Below are positions 25,186 through 32,305 of a stretch of DNA of 64,000 nt, in pieces. The notes under the pieces are model-generated. The model worked only from the letters and a program-made list of their open reading frames with translations, did no database searches and was not told the DNA's origin. The stretch covers positions 62,001-126,000 of the forward strand of contig NZ_BMSE01000016.1 of NCBI RefSeq assembly GCF_014648995.1. The letters are read 5' to 3'. How positions within the stretch are numbered: position 1 is the stretch's first letter; each line of letters opens with the position of its first letter. Source of the DNA: Streptomyces massasporeus (lineage in GTDB: Bacteria > Actinomycetota > Actinomycetes > Streptomycetales > Streptomycetaceae). The position numbers were made by a program, and so were the translations under genes.

Positions 25186-27534
25186 ATGCAACAGCCGACT
25201 CCGCCCGCTGCCGCCGATGACCGCCGCCCCCAGGGCGGGTCCCCGCCACGCCTCGGTTCGGGTCTGGGCCCGTCCGGGGCCGGAGTACCGGGGGCGGGGG
25301 AGCAGGTTGTCCCTCCGCGACCGGCGGCACGGCTCGACGGTTACGGACCGAGGTTCCCCGGTAGTACGGCAACCGCCTCTGCACCCACCGGCCCCGACTC
25401 GCGCTCGCCGTCGTCACCGGGCCCGGGCCGATCGTCTCTCCGATGGACGGCCCAGAATCGTCGCCCTGGTGCGGGTCCGGGGTACGGCGCGCTCTCACCA
25501 CCCTCTGCTCAAGGACGGACTCCGGCCTCCCCGGGGGATTCGTCGTCGCCCCCGCCCCGGGGTGCCACGATCCCCGGACTGCGCTGGTCCACCGACTTGC
25601 CACCCGCCCACACCGCGATGATCTGCGTCGCCTTACCCGGTCTGGCCATCTCGACCGACGAAGGGCAGCTGACCGGTCGTGGGCTGGAGGGGTTCTACCG
25701 CGCCGGGCGGCGCGTGCTCTCCCGGTGCGAGATCCGTGTCGCCGGACGAGAACCCCTCGCAGTGCAGGCCCGGATGGTCTCGGCCGACCGCGCCAGGTTC
25801 GTGGGCACGCTCCGCGCGTCACCGCAGGCGGGCCCGGACCCGGACGTGATCGTGGAGCGCTACCGCTTCGCGGACGGCACCGAGCGGATCACCCTGCACA
25901 GCGCAGCTCCCCGCCCGCTGCGGCTGCCGGTCGAGATCGTCCTGGGCACCGACCTGGCCGACCTCGGGTCGATCGCCTCCGGGAGCGCGGGCCCCGAACT
26001 CTCCGCCAGCGTGCACGGCTCGGGCCTGCGCTGGTCCTGCGCCGCCGGCGACGCGTCCGTCACGGCCGAACCGCCTCCCTCGGACGCCCTCGCCTCGGCC
26101 GGGCTGCTGCGCTGGGAGCTCGACCTGCCACCCGGCGGTAGCAGGACCGTGGAGCTGCGGGTGAGGCCGGACGGCGCGGGGCCCCTCCGAGCCGCGGGAC
26201 GAGCCGCGACCAGCCCTCTGGCCGCGGCGTGTGCGGAGGGCGACGACCCGAGAGCCACAGCCCTGCTGCGGACGAGCATCGAGGACCTCCAGGCCCTCCT
26301 CCTGCGCGACTCCGCGAACCCCGCCGACACCCACCTCGCGGCCGGCGCGCCCTGGCGCTGCGGTCTGGCCCCCGCCGACGCGCTGGTCGCCGCCCGGATG
26401 GCGCTGCCACTCGGCACCGGCCTCGCCGCCGGGACGCTGCGGATCCTTGCCCGGACCCAACTCACCGGCCCCGGAACGCAGTCCGGAATGATCCCCGGCC
26501 CCAGACGGGACGCAGGGCCGCACCTGCCGCCGCAGTGCACCGGTACAGAGGCCACGCTGCTGTTCCCCGCCTTGCTCGCCGAGGCCCGCCGCTGGGGTCT
26601 CCCCGACCAGGAGACGGAAGAGCTGCTGCCCGCCGCCGAGCGTTGTCTGGCATGGCTGCGCACCAGCGTGGGCGACGGCACGTACCTGCGCGACCCGAAC
26701 CCGGGCGGCGTCCGCTGTGAGACGCAGGCTCACGCCCACCGTGCCGCCCTGCTCGGCGCCGACCTGCTCGACGCCTGTGGCCGGGCGGGGGGAGCGGCAC
26801 TCCGGGAATGGGCACAGGCCTTGCGGACCGCGTTCGCACGGGACTTCTGGGTGGAGGACCGCGGGGGCGGCCGACCCGCGGCAGCCCGTGCCCCGGACGG
26901 CAGCCTGGTTCCCCACCTCGGCGCGGCCGCCGTGCACCTCCTCGACACCGGCCTGCTGGGCGGGGGCGAACTGGCACCCGGTCTGCTCGACAAGGTCCGG
27001 ACCGAAAAGCTTGCCCGGCTGCTCGGCGGCCCGCTCATGGACTCCGGGTGGGGCCTGCGCGGGCTGGGCGCGAAGGAACCCGGATTCAATCCGTTCGGCC
27101 ACCGAGCAGGAGCCGTACGGATCCAGGAGTCGGCACTCGCTGTCGCCGGACTGGTCGCCGCCGGCTACGAGAGAGAAGCAAGCTCGCTGCTGCGCGGCGT
27201 ACTCGCGGCCGCCGAGACCTTCGCCCACCGGCTGCCCGAGATGTACGCGGGGGCGCAGCGCACCGCAGGAAGTGCTCCGCTCCCGCACCCGGCGGCCTGC
27301 CGCCCCGCGGCCACAGCGGCAGCCGCCGGAGTGCTGCTTCTGACCACCCTCGCCGGCATCCGCCCCGACGCCCCGGCCGGGACGGTCACCCTGCGCCCCA
27401 TGCGTGGCGCACCCCTCGGGGAGATCGGCTTCACGGGGCTGCGCGTAGCGGGCGCCCCGTTCTCCGTGAGGGTGAGCCGCCTGGGCCTCGCCATGGTCGA
27501 GGAGGCGGCCGACGGACTGCAACTGGGGGTTTGA
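25186..27534 (+). CDS. Glycogen debranching-type enzyme (amylo-alpha-1,6-glucosidase-like), contains TTA codon
   Basis: This 782-residue protein has three parts. Residues 1-140 are Pro/Arg-rich and low-complexity. About 145-320 form a glycogen-debranching N-terminal beta domain (DEGQLTGRGLEGFYRAGRRVLSR). About 360-770 form an (alpha/alpha)6-barrel similar to amylo-alpha-1,6-glucosidase (AGAPWRCGLAPADALVAARMALPLG; LMDSGWGLRGLGAKEPGFNPFG). The usual debranching-enzyme acid pair is not obvious to me, so activity is uncertain. The ATG at 25186 has GAGGAAG upstream, but the true start may be nearer ATG 25618. A leucine TTA codon at 25633 (residue 150) makes translation dependent on bldA tRNA in either case, linking this gene to development. 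Confidence 0.78.
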   Translation: MQQPTPPAAADDRRPQGGSPPRLGSGLGPSGAGVPGAGEQVVPPRPAARLDGYGPRFPGSTATASAPTGPDSRSPSSPGPGRSSLRWTAQNRRPGAGPGYGALSPPSAQGRTPASPGDSSSPPPRGATIPGLRWSTDLPPAHTAMICVALPGLAISTDEGQLTGRGLEGFYRAGRRVLSRCEIRVAGREPLAVQARMVSADRARFVGTLRASPQAGPDPDVIVERYRFADGTERITLHSAAPRPLRLPVEIVLGTDLADLGSIASGSAGPELSASVHGSGLRWSCAAGDASVTAEPPPSDALASAGLLRWELDLPPGGSRTVELRVRPDGAGPLRAAGRAATSPLAAACAEGDDPRATALLRTSIEDLQALLLRDSANPADTHLAAGAPWRCGLAPADALVAARMALPLGTGLAAGTLRILARTQLTGPGTQSGMIPGPRRDAGPHLPPQCTGTEATLLFPALLAEARRWGLPDQETEELLPAAERCLAWLRTSVGDGTYLRDPNPGGVRCETQAHAHRAALLGADLLDACGRAGGAALREWAQALRTAFARDFWVEDRGGGRPAAARAPDGSLVPHLGAAAVHLLDTGLLGGGELAPGLLDKVRTEKLARLLGGPLMDSGWGLRGLGAKEPGFNPFGHRAGAVRIQESALAVAGLVAAGYEREASSLLRGVLAAAETFAHRLPEMYAGAQRTAGSAPLPHPAACRPAATAAAAGVLLLTTLAGIRPDAPAGTVTLRPMRGAPLGEIGFTGLRVAGAPFSVRVSRLGLAMVEEAADGLQLGV

Positions 27535-27635
27535 CGTGCGGCGACGTACAAATTCAGGACCAGGTGCCAGGCAGTGGAGTCCAAACCCGACCGAAGTGGA
27601 TCAGTAAGGGGAGGGACCGAAGAAGGGAGTGTTTA

Positions 27636-27650
27636 TCGTCAGGCAGACGA
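27636..27650. promoter_or_regulatory. Inverted repeat in promoter of the Nudix/NrtR-like gene
   Basis: TCGTC-AGGCA-GACGA lies just upstream of the -10 TATGAT and ends 14 bp before the ATG. Its place in the promoter spacer is suitable for repression, perhaps by the NrtR-like protein itself. Confidence 0.4.
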
Positions 27651-27651
27651 C

Positions 27652-27657
27652 TATGAT
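27652..27657 (+). promoter_or_regulatory. -10 element (TATGAT), leaderless start
   Basis: TATGAT is separated from the ATG by 6 nt, so transcription should start at the A of the start codon. There is no ribosome binding site, consistent with a leaderless mRNA. Confidence 0.65.
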
Positions 27658-27663
27658 CGCCGC

Positions 27664-28422
27664 ATGCCCTACGACCCGTCAGCGTTCCCGCCCTTCGCCG
27701 TCACCGTGGACCTGGTCGTACTGACCGTGCGCCGTCATGCTCTGTGTGCGCTGGCGGTACGCAGGGGCGAACCGCCGTTCCAGGGACGTTGGGCGCTGCC
27801 CGGCGGCTTCGTACGGGCCGACGAGGACTTGGCGCAGGCCGCGGCTCGGGAGCTGGCCGAGGAGACCGGACTGAGCGTCCACGACCCGTCCGTCCCGGCT
27901 CAGGACAACGGCGCACATCTTGAGCAGCTCGCCACCTACGGAGACCCCAAGCGGGACCCCAGGATGCGGGTCGTCAGCGTCGCCCACCTCGCCCTCGCCC
28001 CCGACCTGCCCGCGCCCCGGGCCGGCGGAGACGCCAGCAACGCGCGCTGGGCCCCGGTCGAGGAGCTGTTGCAGCAGGGCGGCTACGGGCGGGACGCCGA
28101 GCCGGTGGCGCCACTCGCCTTCGACCACGCGCAGATCCTCGCGGACGGAGTGGAGCGCGCCAGATCCAAGATCGAGTACTCGTCGCTGGCCACCGCTTTC
28201 TGCCCGCCCGAGTTCACCGTCGGGGAACTGCGCCGTGTCTACGAGGCGGTGTGGGGCGTGGCGCTCGACCCGCGCAACTTCCACCGCAAGGTCACGGGCA
28301 CTCCCGGCTTCCTCGTACCCACCGGTGGGACGACAACCCGACAGGGCGGACGCCCGGCCCAGCTCTTCCGCGCCGGTGGCGCGACGCTGCTCAACCCCCC
28401 GATGCTGCGCCCCGAGGTGTGA
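27664..28422 (+). CDS. Nudix protein with winged-helix C terminus (NrtR-like)
   Basis: This 252-residue protein has two domains. The Nudix domain (about residues 8-150) retains a complete box, GGFVRADEDLAQAAARELAE followed by ETGL, so hydrolysis of nucleoside diphosphate derivatives is possible. The C-terminal part (about 170-240; YSSLATAFCPPEFTVGELRRV, GVALDPRNFHRKV) is the winged helix characteristic of NrtR, a regulator of NAD metabolism that senses ADP-ribose compounds. True NrtR repressors often have a degenerate Nudix box, so it may be an enzyme, a regulator or both. The ATG fits the leaderless -10. No NAD genes adjoin it. Confidence 0.82.
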   Translation: MPYDPSAFPPFAVTVDLVVLTVRRHALCALAVRRGEPPFQGRWALPGGFVRADEDLAQAAARELAEETGLSVHDPSVPAQDNGAHLEQLATYGDPKRDPRMRVVSVAHLALAPDLPAPRAGGDASNARWAPVEELLQQGGYGRDAEPVAPLAFDHAQILADGVERARSKIEYSSLATAFCPPEFTVGELRRVYEAVWGVALDPRNFHRKVTGTPGFLVPTGGTTTRQGGRPAQLFRAGGATLLNPPMLRPEV

Positions 28423-28546
28423 CCGGCGGGCCTGCCATGCGCGCCTGCCGCGGGCCCCGCCGGGCCCGGAACGCGACCCGCACGCAGTCCGGTCGCGGGT
28501 GACGGTCCTGCCCGAGGCGGACCTCGGGGTGCCCGAAAAACCGGAT

Positions 28547-28558
28547 ATAGCGCGCTAT
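28547..28558. promoter_or_regulatory. Perfect palindrome in ABC transporter promoter
   Basis: ATAGCGCGCTAT is a 12-bp perfect dyad that overlaps the -10 of the fused ABC transporter gene. It is a likely repressor site; the cognate regulator is not in this window as far as I can tell. Coordinates are good to about 1 bp. Confidence 0.5.
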
Positions 28559-28561
28559 CTT
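28556..28561 (+). promoter_or_regulatory. Candidate -10 (TATCTT), leaderless start
   Basis: TATCTT is 7 nt before GTG 28569 and overlaps the palindrome. No ribosome binding site is seen. Confidence 0.5.
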
Positions 28562-28568
28562 GCTGCGA

Positions 28569-30830
28569 GTGATCCAGGCCTTCGGACTGACCAGCAACCC
28601 GCGCAAAGAGCGTCCGCCCGCAGCCGACGACGTCTCCTTCGAGGCGCGGGCGGGCCGCATCACCGTACTGCTCGGAGCGCCGGGCGCCGGCAAGACGACG
28701 GTCCTCAGACTGATGCTCGAACTGCAACAGGGGCGCGGCATCACCCACTTCCGTGGCCGCCCCCTGCATCGCATCGCCCATCCCTCGCGCGAGGTCGGTG
28801 TGCTGCTGGGCGACGTGCCCGGGCATCCCGCCCGCACGGTCCGGGGTCATCTGCGCATGCTGTGTGCCGCCGCGGGCGTCCCGGTCCGGCGTGCTGACGA
28901 AGTCCTGGAGGCCGTCGGGCTCGTGAGCCTGCGCGAGGAACGCCTCGGCACCCTCTCCCGTGGCATGGACCGGCGCCTCGGCCTGGCCTGTGTCCTCCTG
29001 GCCGATCCGCACACCCTCGTCCTCGACGACCCGGCCGACGGGCTCTCCACGCGTGAGGGCACCTGGCTGCACGGCATGTTGCGTGCCCACGCCGCCCAGG
29101 GCGGCACGGTTCTCTTCACCACGTCCGACCCGAAGGGAGCCGCGCGCACGGCCGACCGGATCGTCACCCTGGAGCAGGGCAGGATCGTGGCCGACCAGGA
29201 GGCCGCGGAGTTCTCGCGCACCCGCCTCCGCCCGCGAGTCGCCGTACGCAGCCCGCACGCGGCCCGTCTGGCGGTTCTCCTGGCCAAGCAGGCCCGCACC
29301 TCGCAGCGCTCCGTCGAAGTCGTCCGCGAGGGCGGCAATCGCCTTTCGGTGTACGGCGGTACGTGCGCGGACATCGGCGAGATCGCGTTCCGCCACGGCA
29401 TCGTCGTTCACCAACTCGCCGACGAGGTAGGTGACATGGGGCCCGGTGCGGGGGGTGCTCAGGCAGACGGAGTGCCTGAGCGAAGTCGCGTCGAGGCAGG
29501 GCGCATCACTGACGCGTCGCATGACCGGGATCTGGTGGAGTCAGGACGCATCACTGACGCGACCGATGACCGAGGTCTTGATGAGTCAGACCGCGTCACT
29601 GATGCACACCGGACAGTCCTCGCGCCCCGGCTCGGAGAACAGGCATCCCCTCTCGACCCTTCGAGACCGTCCACGCCGGACCCCACGGCCCACACGACCG
29701 AGTCACGCCCCACGCCTGAGCCTGCGTCCCTCCCAGACGCGCTGGAGTCGGCCACGGACGAGCCTTCTCCCTCCACAGGAGATCCGACAGCCCCCACGGC
29801 CGAGCCGCCGCCCACACCCGCGCCGGAATCCCACCCGGATGCACCGAAGCCGGTCACGAACACGCCGACGCTGTCCTTCGGGCAACCGCAGCTGCCCGAT
29901 GCCGAGCCGGATCAGCTCCTGGGCGCCTCCTCGGCCGATCACCCGGGCGACGGTTCACCGGCGGCGACCGCGCCCTCGTCGCACAGGGTGCCGCGCGCCG
30001 CCCGTGCCCGCACACTCGACGCACTGCCTCCTCTGCCGCCCCCCATCTCCGTCCGCCCCGCCCCCAGCCCCCTCCGTCCTCTCCGCTACGAGATCCGCCG
30101 CGCCACCGGGATCGGCACCGGGTTCCTGACCGGGGCCGTCACGCTCGCCGTGTCCGCCGTGATCGCCGTCGTGCTCGCACGCATCGGTCACACCCCGCAG
30201 CCGCGCCTGCTGGCCGCATGGCCGCAGGAGCTTCCCCTGCCGCCCGCGGCGCTCGGCGCGGGACTGCTCGGCGCGCTGGCCTTCGGCGACGAGTTCCGCC
30301 ACCCCGCCCTGGCGGCGGACCGCGGCACCGTGCCCCGCCGACTGGGGCTGCTGGCCGCCAAACTGCTCGTCTCCTCGGCCACCGCGCTGGTACTGGCCGT
30401 CCTCACTGTCGGCTGCGATGCCGAAGTGCTCTATCTCGTCTACGGACGGGAGCTCGCCCAGGTTCCCGTCGACTGGCTCCCACTGGGTGCCAGTTGGATC
30501 GGGCTCGTGGTCGGCTGCGCCTGGGCCGGCGTATTGGCCGCAGGCGTATTCCGGTCCACCACGGCCGGACTCGCCGCCGTGGGCGCCGTCCCCCTCCTCG
30601 TCGTGCCTGTCGTGCACCAGCTCGTGAACGGACCATCCGTGCGAACGGCGGCCGGACTCCCCGTGCGGCTGCGGGAGGCCCTTCTGCCGCGATGGCCCTT
30701 CGGGGGCGAGCGCTACCTGGAGGCCGCGCTCAAGGTGGTCTCCCAACCCGTGGGCGGAGCACTGACGTTGTCGCTGACCGCGCTGCTCTGCGCGTATCTG
30801 CTCACCACTCTGCGCAGCAGGTTCCGGTGA
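28569..30830 (+). CDS. ABC transporter, ATPase fused to membrane domain
   Basis: This 753-residue fusion has an ATPase at residues 1-280, a long linker, and a membrane domain from about 510 with five or six predicted helices. Walker A is GAPGAGKTT, the signature is degenerate (LSRGM), and Walker B is LVLDDPADGLS, with aspartate where the catalytic glutamate is usual. The linker (about 300-500) includes a 15-residue tandem repeat (GRITDAxxDRxLxES) followed by Pro/Ser/Thr-rich sequence. GTG 28569 is preferred over TTG 28560 because it is 7 nt from the -10. The exporter substrate is unknown. The Glu-to-Asp change suggests slow ATP hydrolysis. Confidence 0.82.
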   Translation: MIQAFGLTSNPRKERPPAADDVSFEARAGRITVLLGAPGAGKTTVLRLMLELQQGRGITHFRGRPLHRIAHPSREVGVLLGDVPGHPARTVRGHLRMLCAAAGVPVRRADEVLEAVGLVSLREERLGTLSRGMDRRLGLACVLLADPHTLVLDDPADGLSTREGTWLHGMLRAHAAQGGTVLFTTSDPKGAARTADRIVTLEQGRIVADQEAAEFSRTRLRPRVAVRSPHAARLAVLLAKQARTSQRSVEVVREGGNRLSVYGGTCADIGEIAFRHGIVVHQLADEVGDMGPGAGGAQADGVPERSRVEAGRITDASHDRDLVESGRITDATDDRGLDESDRVTDAHRTVLAPRLGEQASPLDPSRPSTPDPTAHTTESRPTPEPASLPDALESATDEPSPSTGDPTAPTAEPPPTPAPESHPDAPKPVTNTPTLSFGQPQLPDAEPDQLLGASSADHPGDGSPAATAPSSHRVPRAARARTLDALPPLPPPISVRPAPSPLRPLRYEIRRATGIGTGFLTGAVTLAVSAVIAVVLARIGHTPQPRLLAAWPQELPLPPAALGAGLLGALAFGDEFRHPALAADRGTVPRRLGLLAAKLLVSSATALVLAVLTVGCDAEVLYLVYGRELAQVPVDWLPLGASWIGLVVGCAWAGVLAAGVFRSTTAGLAAVGAVPLLVVPVVHQLVNGPSVRTAAGLPVRLREALLPRWPFGGERYLEAALKVVSQPVGGALTLSLTALLCAYLLTTLRSRFR
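29490..29609 (+). repeat. 45-bp tandem repeat in ABC transporter linker
   Basis: Two full copies and about two-thirds of a third encode a 15-residue unit (GRITDA ... VES or DES). The frame is preserved, so copy number can vary without breaking the gene. Confidence 0.75.
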
Positions 30831-30891
30831 CGACTGTCCGTAACCCTTAGTCCGGCCATGCGCACAACTCCCCGCAGAACGCCCATTTCTT

Positions 30892-30899
30892 TCCGATAA
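30892..30899 (+). promoter_or_regulatory. WhiG-type -10 element upstream of whiH
   Basis: TCCGATAA differs by one base from the sigma-WhiG -10 GCCGATAA. It lies 93 bp upstream of the whiH start. whiH transcription from a WhiG-dependent promoter is established in S. coelicolor. The -35 TAAA is not obvious here at 15-16 bp. Confidence 0.6.
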
Positions 30900-30991
30900 G
30901 GCGTCAATTGCGACGGGGTGAGCGATCACCCTTTCGTGTGCTTTTCACCAAAGACCTCAAGGGAGTTGGAGACGGCGCCGACAAAGGATGC

Positions 30992-31879
30992 GTGAGTACC
31001 CTTGCGCACACCATGATGACCGCCGCCCGCTCCGCTGACTCCGGCCTCGCGAGCCCGGGCGAACTCGACCGCTACCCGTACGCCGAGGCGCCCGCCGTCG
31101 ACCGTGTCGGGATCCCTGCCTGGGACGGCGGGGACCCCGAGCTGGGCCGCGTGGGCCGTCGCGCCGCGGGCAGCCGCGGACGCGGGCTGCACGGCCAACT
31201 CGTCCAACAGCTGGGTCAGATGATCGTGTCCGGCGATCTGGGTGCGGACCGCCCTCTGGTGCCCGAGGAGATCGGCCAGCGCTTCGAGGTCTCCCGCACC
31301 GTCGTCCGCGAGTCGCTCCGCGTCCTGGAGGCCAAGGGTCTGGTGAGCGCCCGTCCGAACGTCGGCACGCGCGTGCGTCCCGTCAGCGACTGGAATCTCC
31401 TCGACCCGGACATCATCGAGTGGCGGGCCTTCGGGCCGCAGCGCGACGATCAGCGCCGCGAGCTGAGCGAGCTGCGATGGACGATCGAGCCGCTCGCCGC
31501 CCGCCTCGCCGCCGGGCACGGGCGCGAGGACGTCCAGCAGCGCCTCGCGGACATGGTCGAGATCATGGGGCACGCGATGGCCCAGGGTGATGCGCTCACC
31601 TTCTCCCGCGCCGACTCCGAGTTCCACTCGCTGCTCATCCAGGTCGCGGGCAACCGCATGCTGGAGCACCTCTCCGGGATCGTGTCCGCGGCCCTTCAGG
31701 TCTCCGGCAGCCCGGTCACGGGCTGTGACCGGCCGAACGAGGCGTCCCTGGGGCATCACGGCCGCATCTGCGACGCCCTCGCCGCCGGCGACGGAACGGC
31801 AGCCGAGGCGGCCATGCGCCAACTCCTCACGGTCCACCCCGAGGTGGAACGGGTCGTGCCCGCCCCGCGCGAGCACTGA
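30992..31879 (+). CDS. whiH: WhiH, GntR-family sporulation regulator
   Basis: This 295-residue GntR-type regulator controls sporulation septation in aerial hyphae. Its N-terminal ~60 residues are not conserved with other GntR proteins. The winged helix (about 70-135) contains LHGQLVQQLGQMIVSGDL, RFEVSRTVVRESLRVLEAKG and VSARPNVGTRV. The C-terminal FCD ligand-binding domain (about 150-285) has the RADSEFHSLL and GHHGRICDALAAGD metal/ligand elements. The GTG start (VSTLAHTMM) is selected by protein comparison from memory; there is a weak AAGGA upstream. Position immediately before hrdB matches whiH of S. coelicolor. Confidence 0.93.
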   Translation: MSTLAHTMMTAARSADSGLASPGELDRYPYAEAPAVDRVGIPAWDGGDPELGRVGRRAAGSRGRGLHGQLVQQLGQMIVSGDLGADRPLVPEEIGQRFEVSRTVVRESLRVLEAKGLVSARPNVGTRVRPVSDWNLLDPDIIEWRAFGPQRDDQRRELSELRWTIEPLAARLAAGHGREDVQQRLADMVEIMGHAMAQGDALTFSRADSEFHSLLIQVAGNRMLEHLSGIVSAALQVSGSPVTGCDRPNEASLGHHGRICDALAAGDGTAAEAAMRQLLTVHPEVERVVPAPREH

Positions 31880-31954
31880 CCGCGTTCCGCGGGCGGCGCG
31901 GCCGGGTGTGCCACCCCCCTCCTGTGGCAATGCCTGATCGGTGATCCGCCTCCC

Positions 31955-31995
31955 GTCGGACCCCGTGGGATCCTTGGGATCCTGCGGGGTCCGAC
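31955..31995. terminator. Strong hairpin after whiH
   Basis: An 11-bp perfect outer stem (GTCGGACCCCG / CGGGGTCCGAC), two G-T wobbles and an inner GGATCC/GGATCC stem close on a 3-nt loop. It lies about 75 bp after the whiH stop. No U-tract follows. It probably separates whiH from hrdB transcription. Confidence 0.75.
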
Positions 31996-32164
31996 GGCGC
32001 GAAGGGGCCGGGGCCCGGCAGGGCGGCCGGGTCGGTACCGTATGTGACCTCCTCTGTCAGTGTCTGACCGTTTTTGTTCGCTTACGGGGTGTGACTCGGG
32101 CCACGCAGATTGGGCGTAACGCTCGCGGGAAGAACGCGATGACCTAAGAGGTGACAGCCGCGGA

Positions 32165-32192
32165 GGGAATACGGACGTCGTTCACGGCGCTG
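32165..32192 (+). promoter_or_regulatory. Candidate sigma-R promoter of hrdB
   Basis: GGGAAT-N18-GCTG matches the sigma-R pattern GGGAAT-N18-GTTG with one mismatch. One hrdB promoter of S. coelicolor is known to be sigma-R dependent (disulfide stress). The leader to the GTG would be about 105 nt. Confidence 0.6.
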
Positions 32193-32305
32193 TGCATCTT
32201 CCCGGCCCCCGCCCGCGCCGTCGGCCCATCTCCAAGCCGGCGGTCGGCTCCTGTCCACTGTGGACGGGGCCGGAAGCCGTTTTCCAACGTTCCGAGAGGT
32301 TGTTC

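Larger units (their letters stand above)
31880..32305. other. 426-bp gap whiH-hrdB with hrdB promoters
   Basis: This region holds the strong hairpin after whiH, a sigma-R type promoter and the hrdB leader. The housekeeping hrdB promoter must lie around 32060-32130 but no unambiguous -35/-10 pair could be picked by eye. No ORF is supported. Confidence 0.5.
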
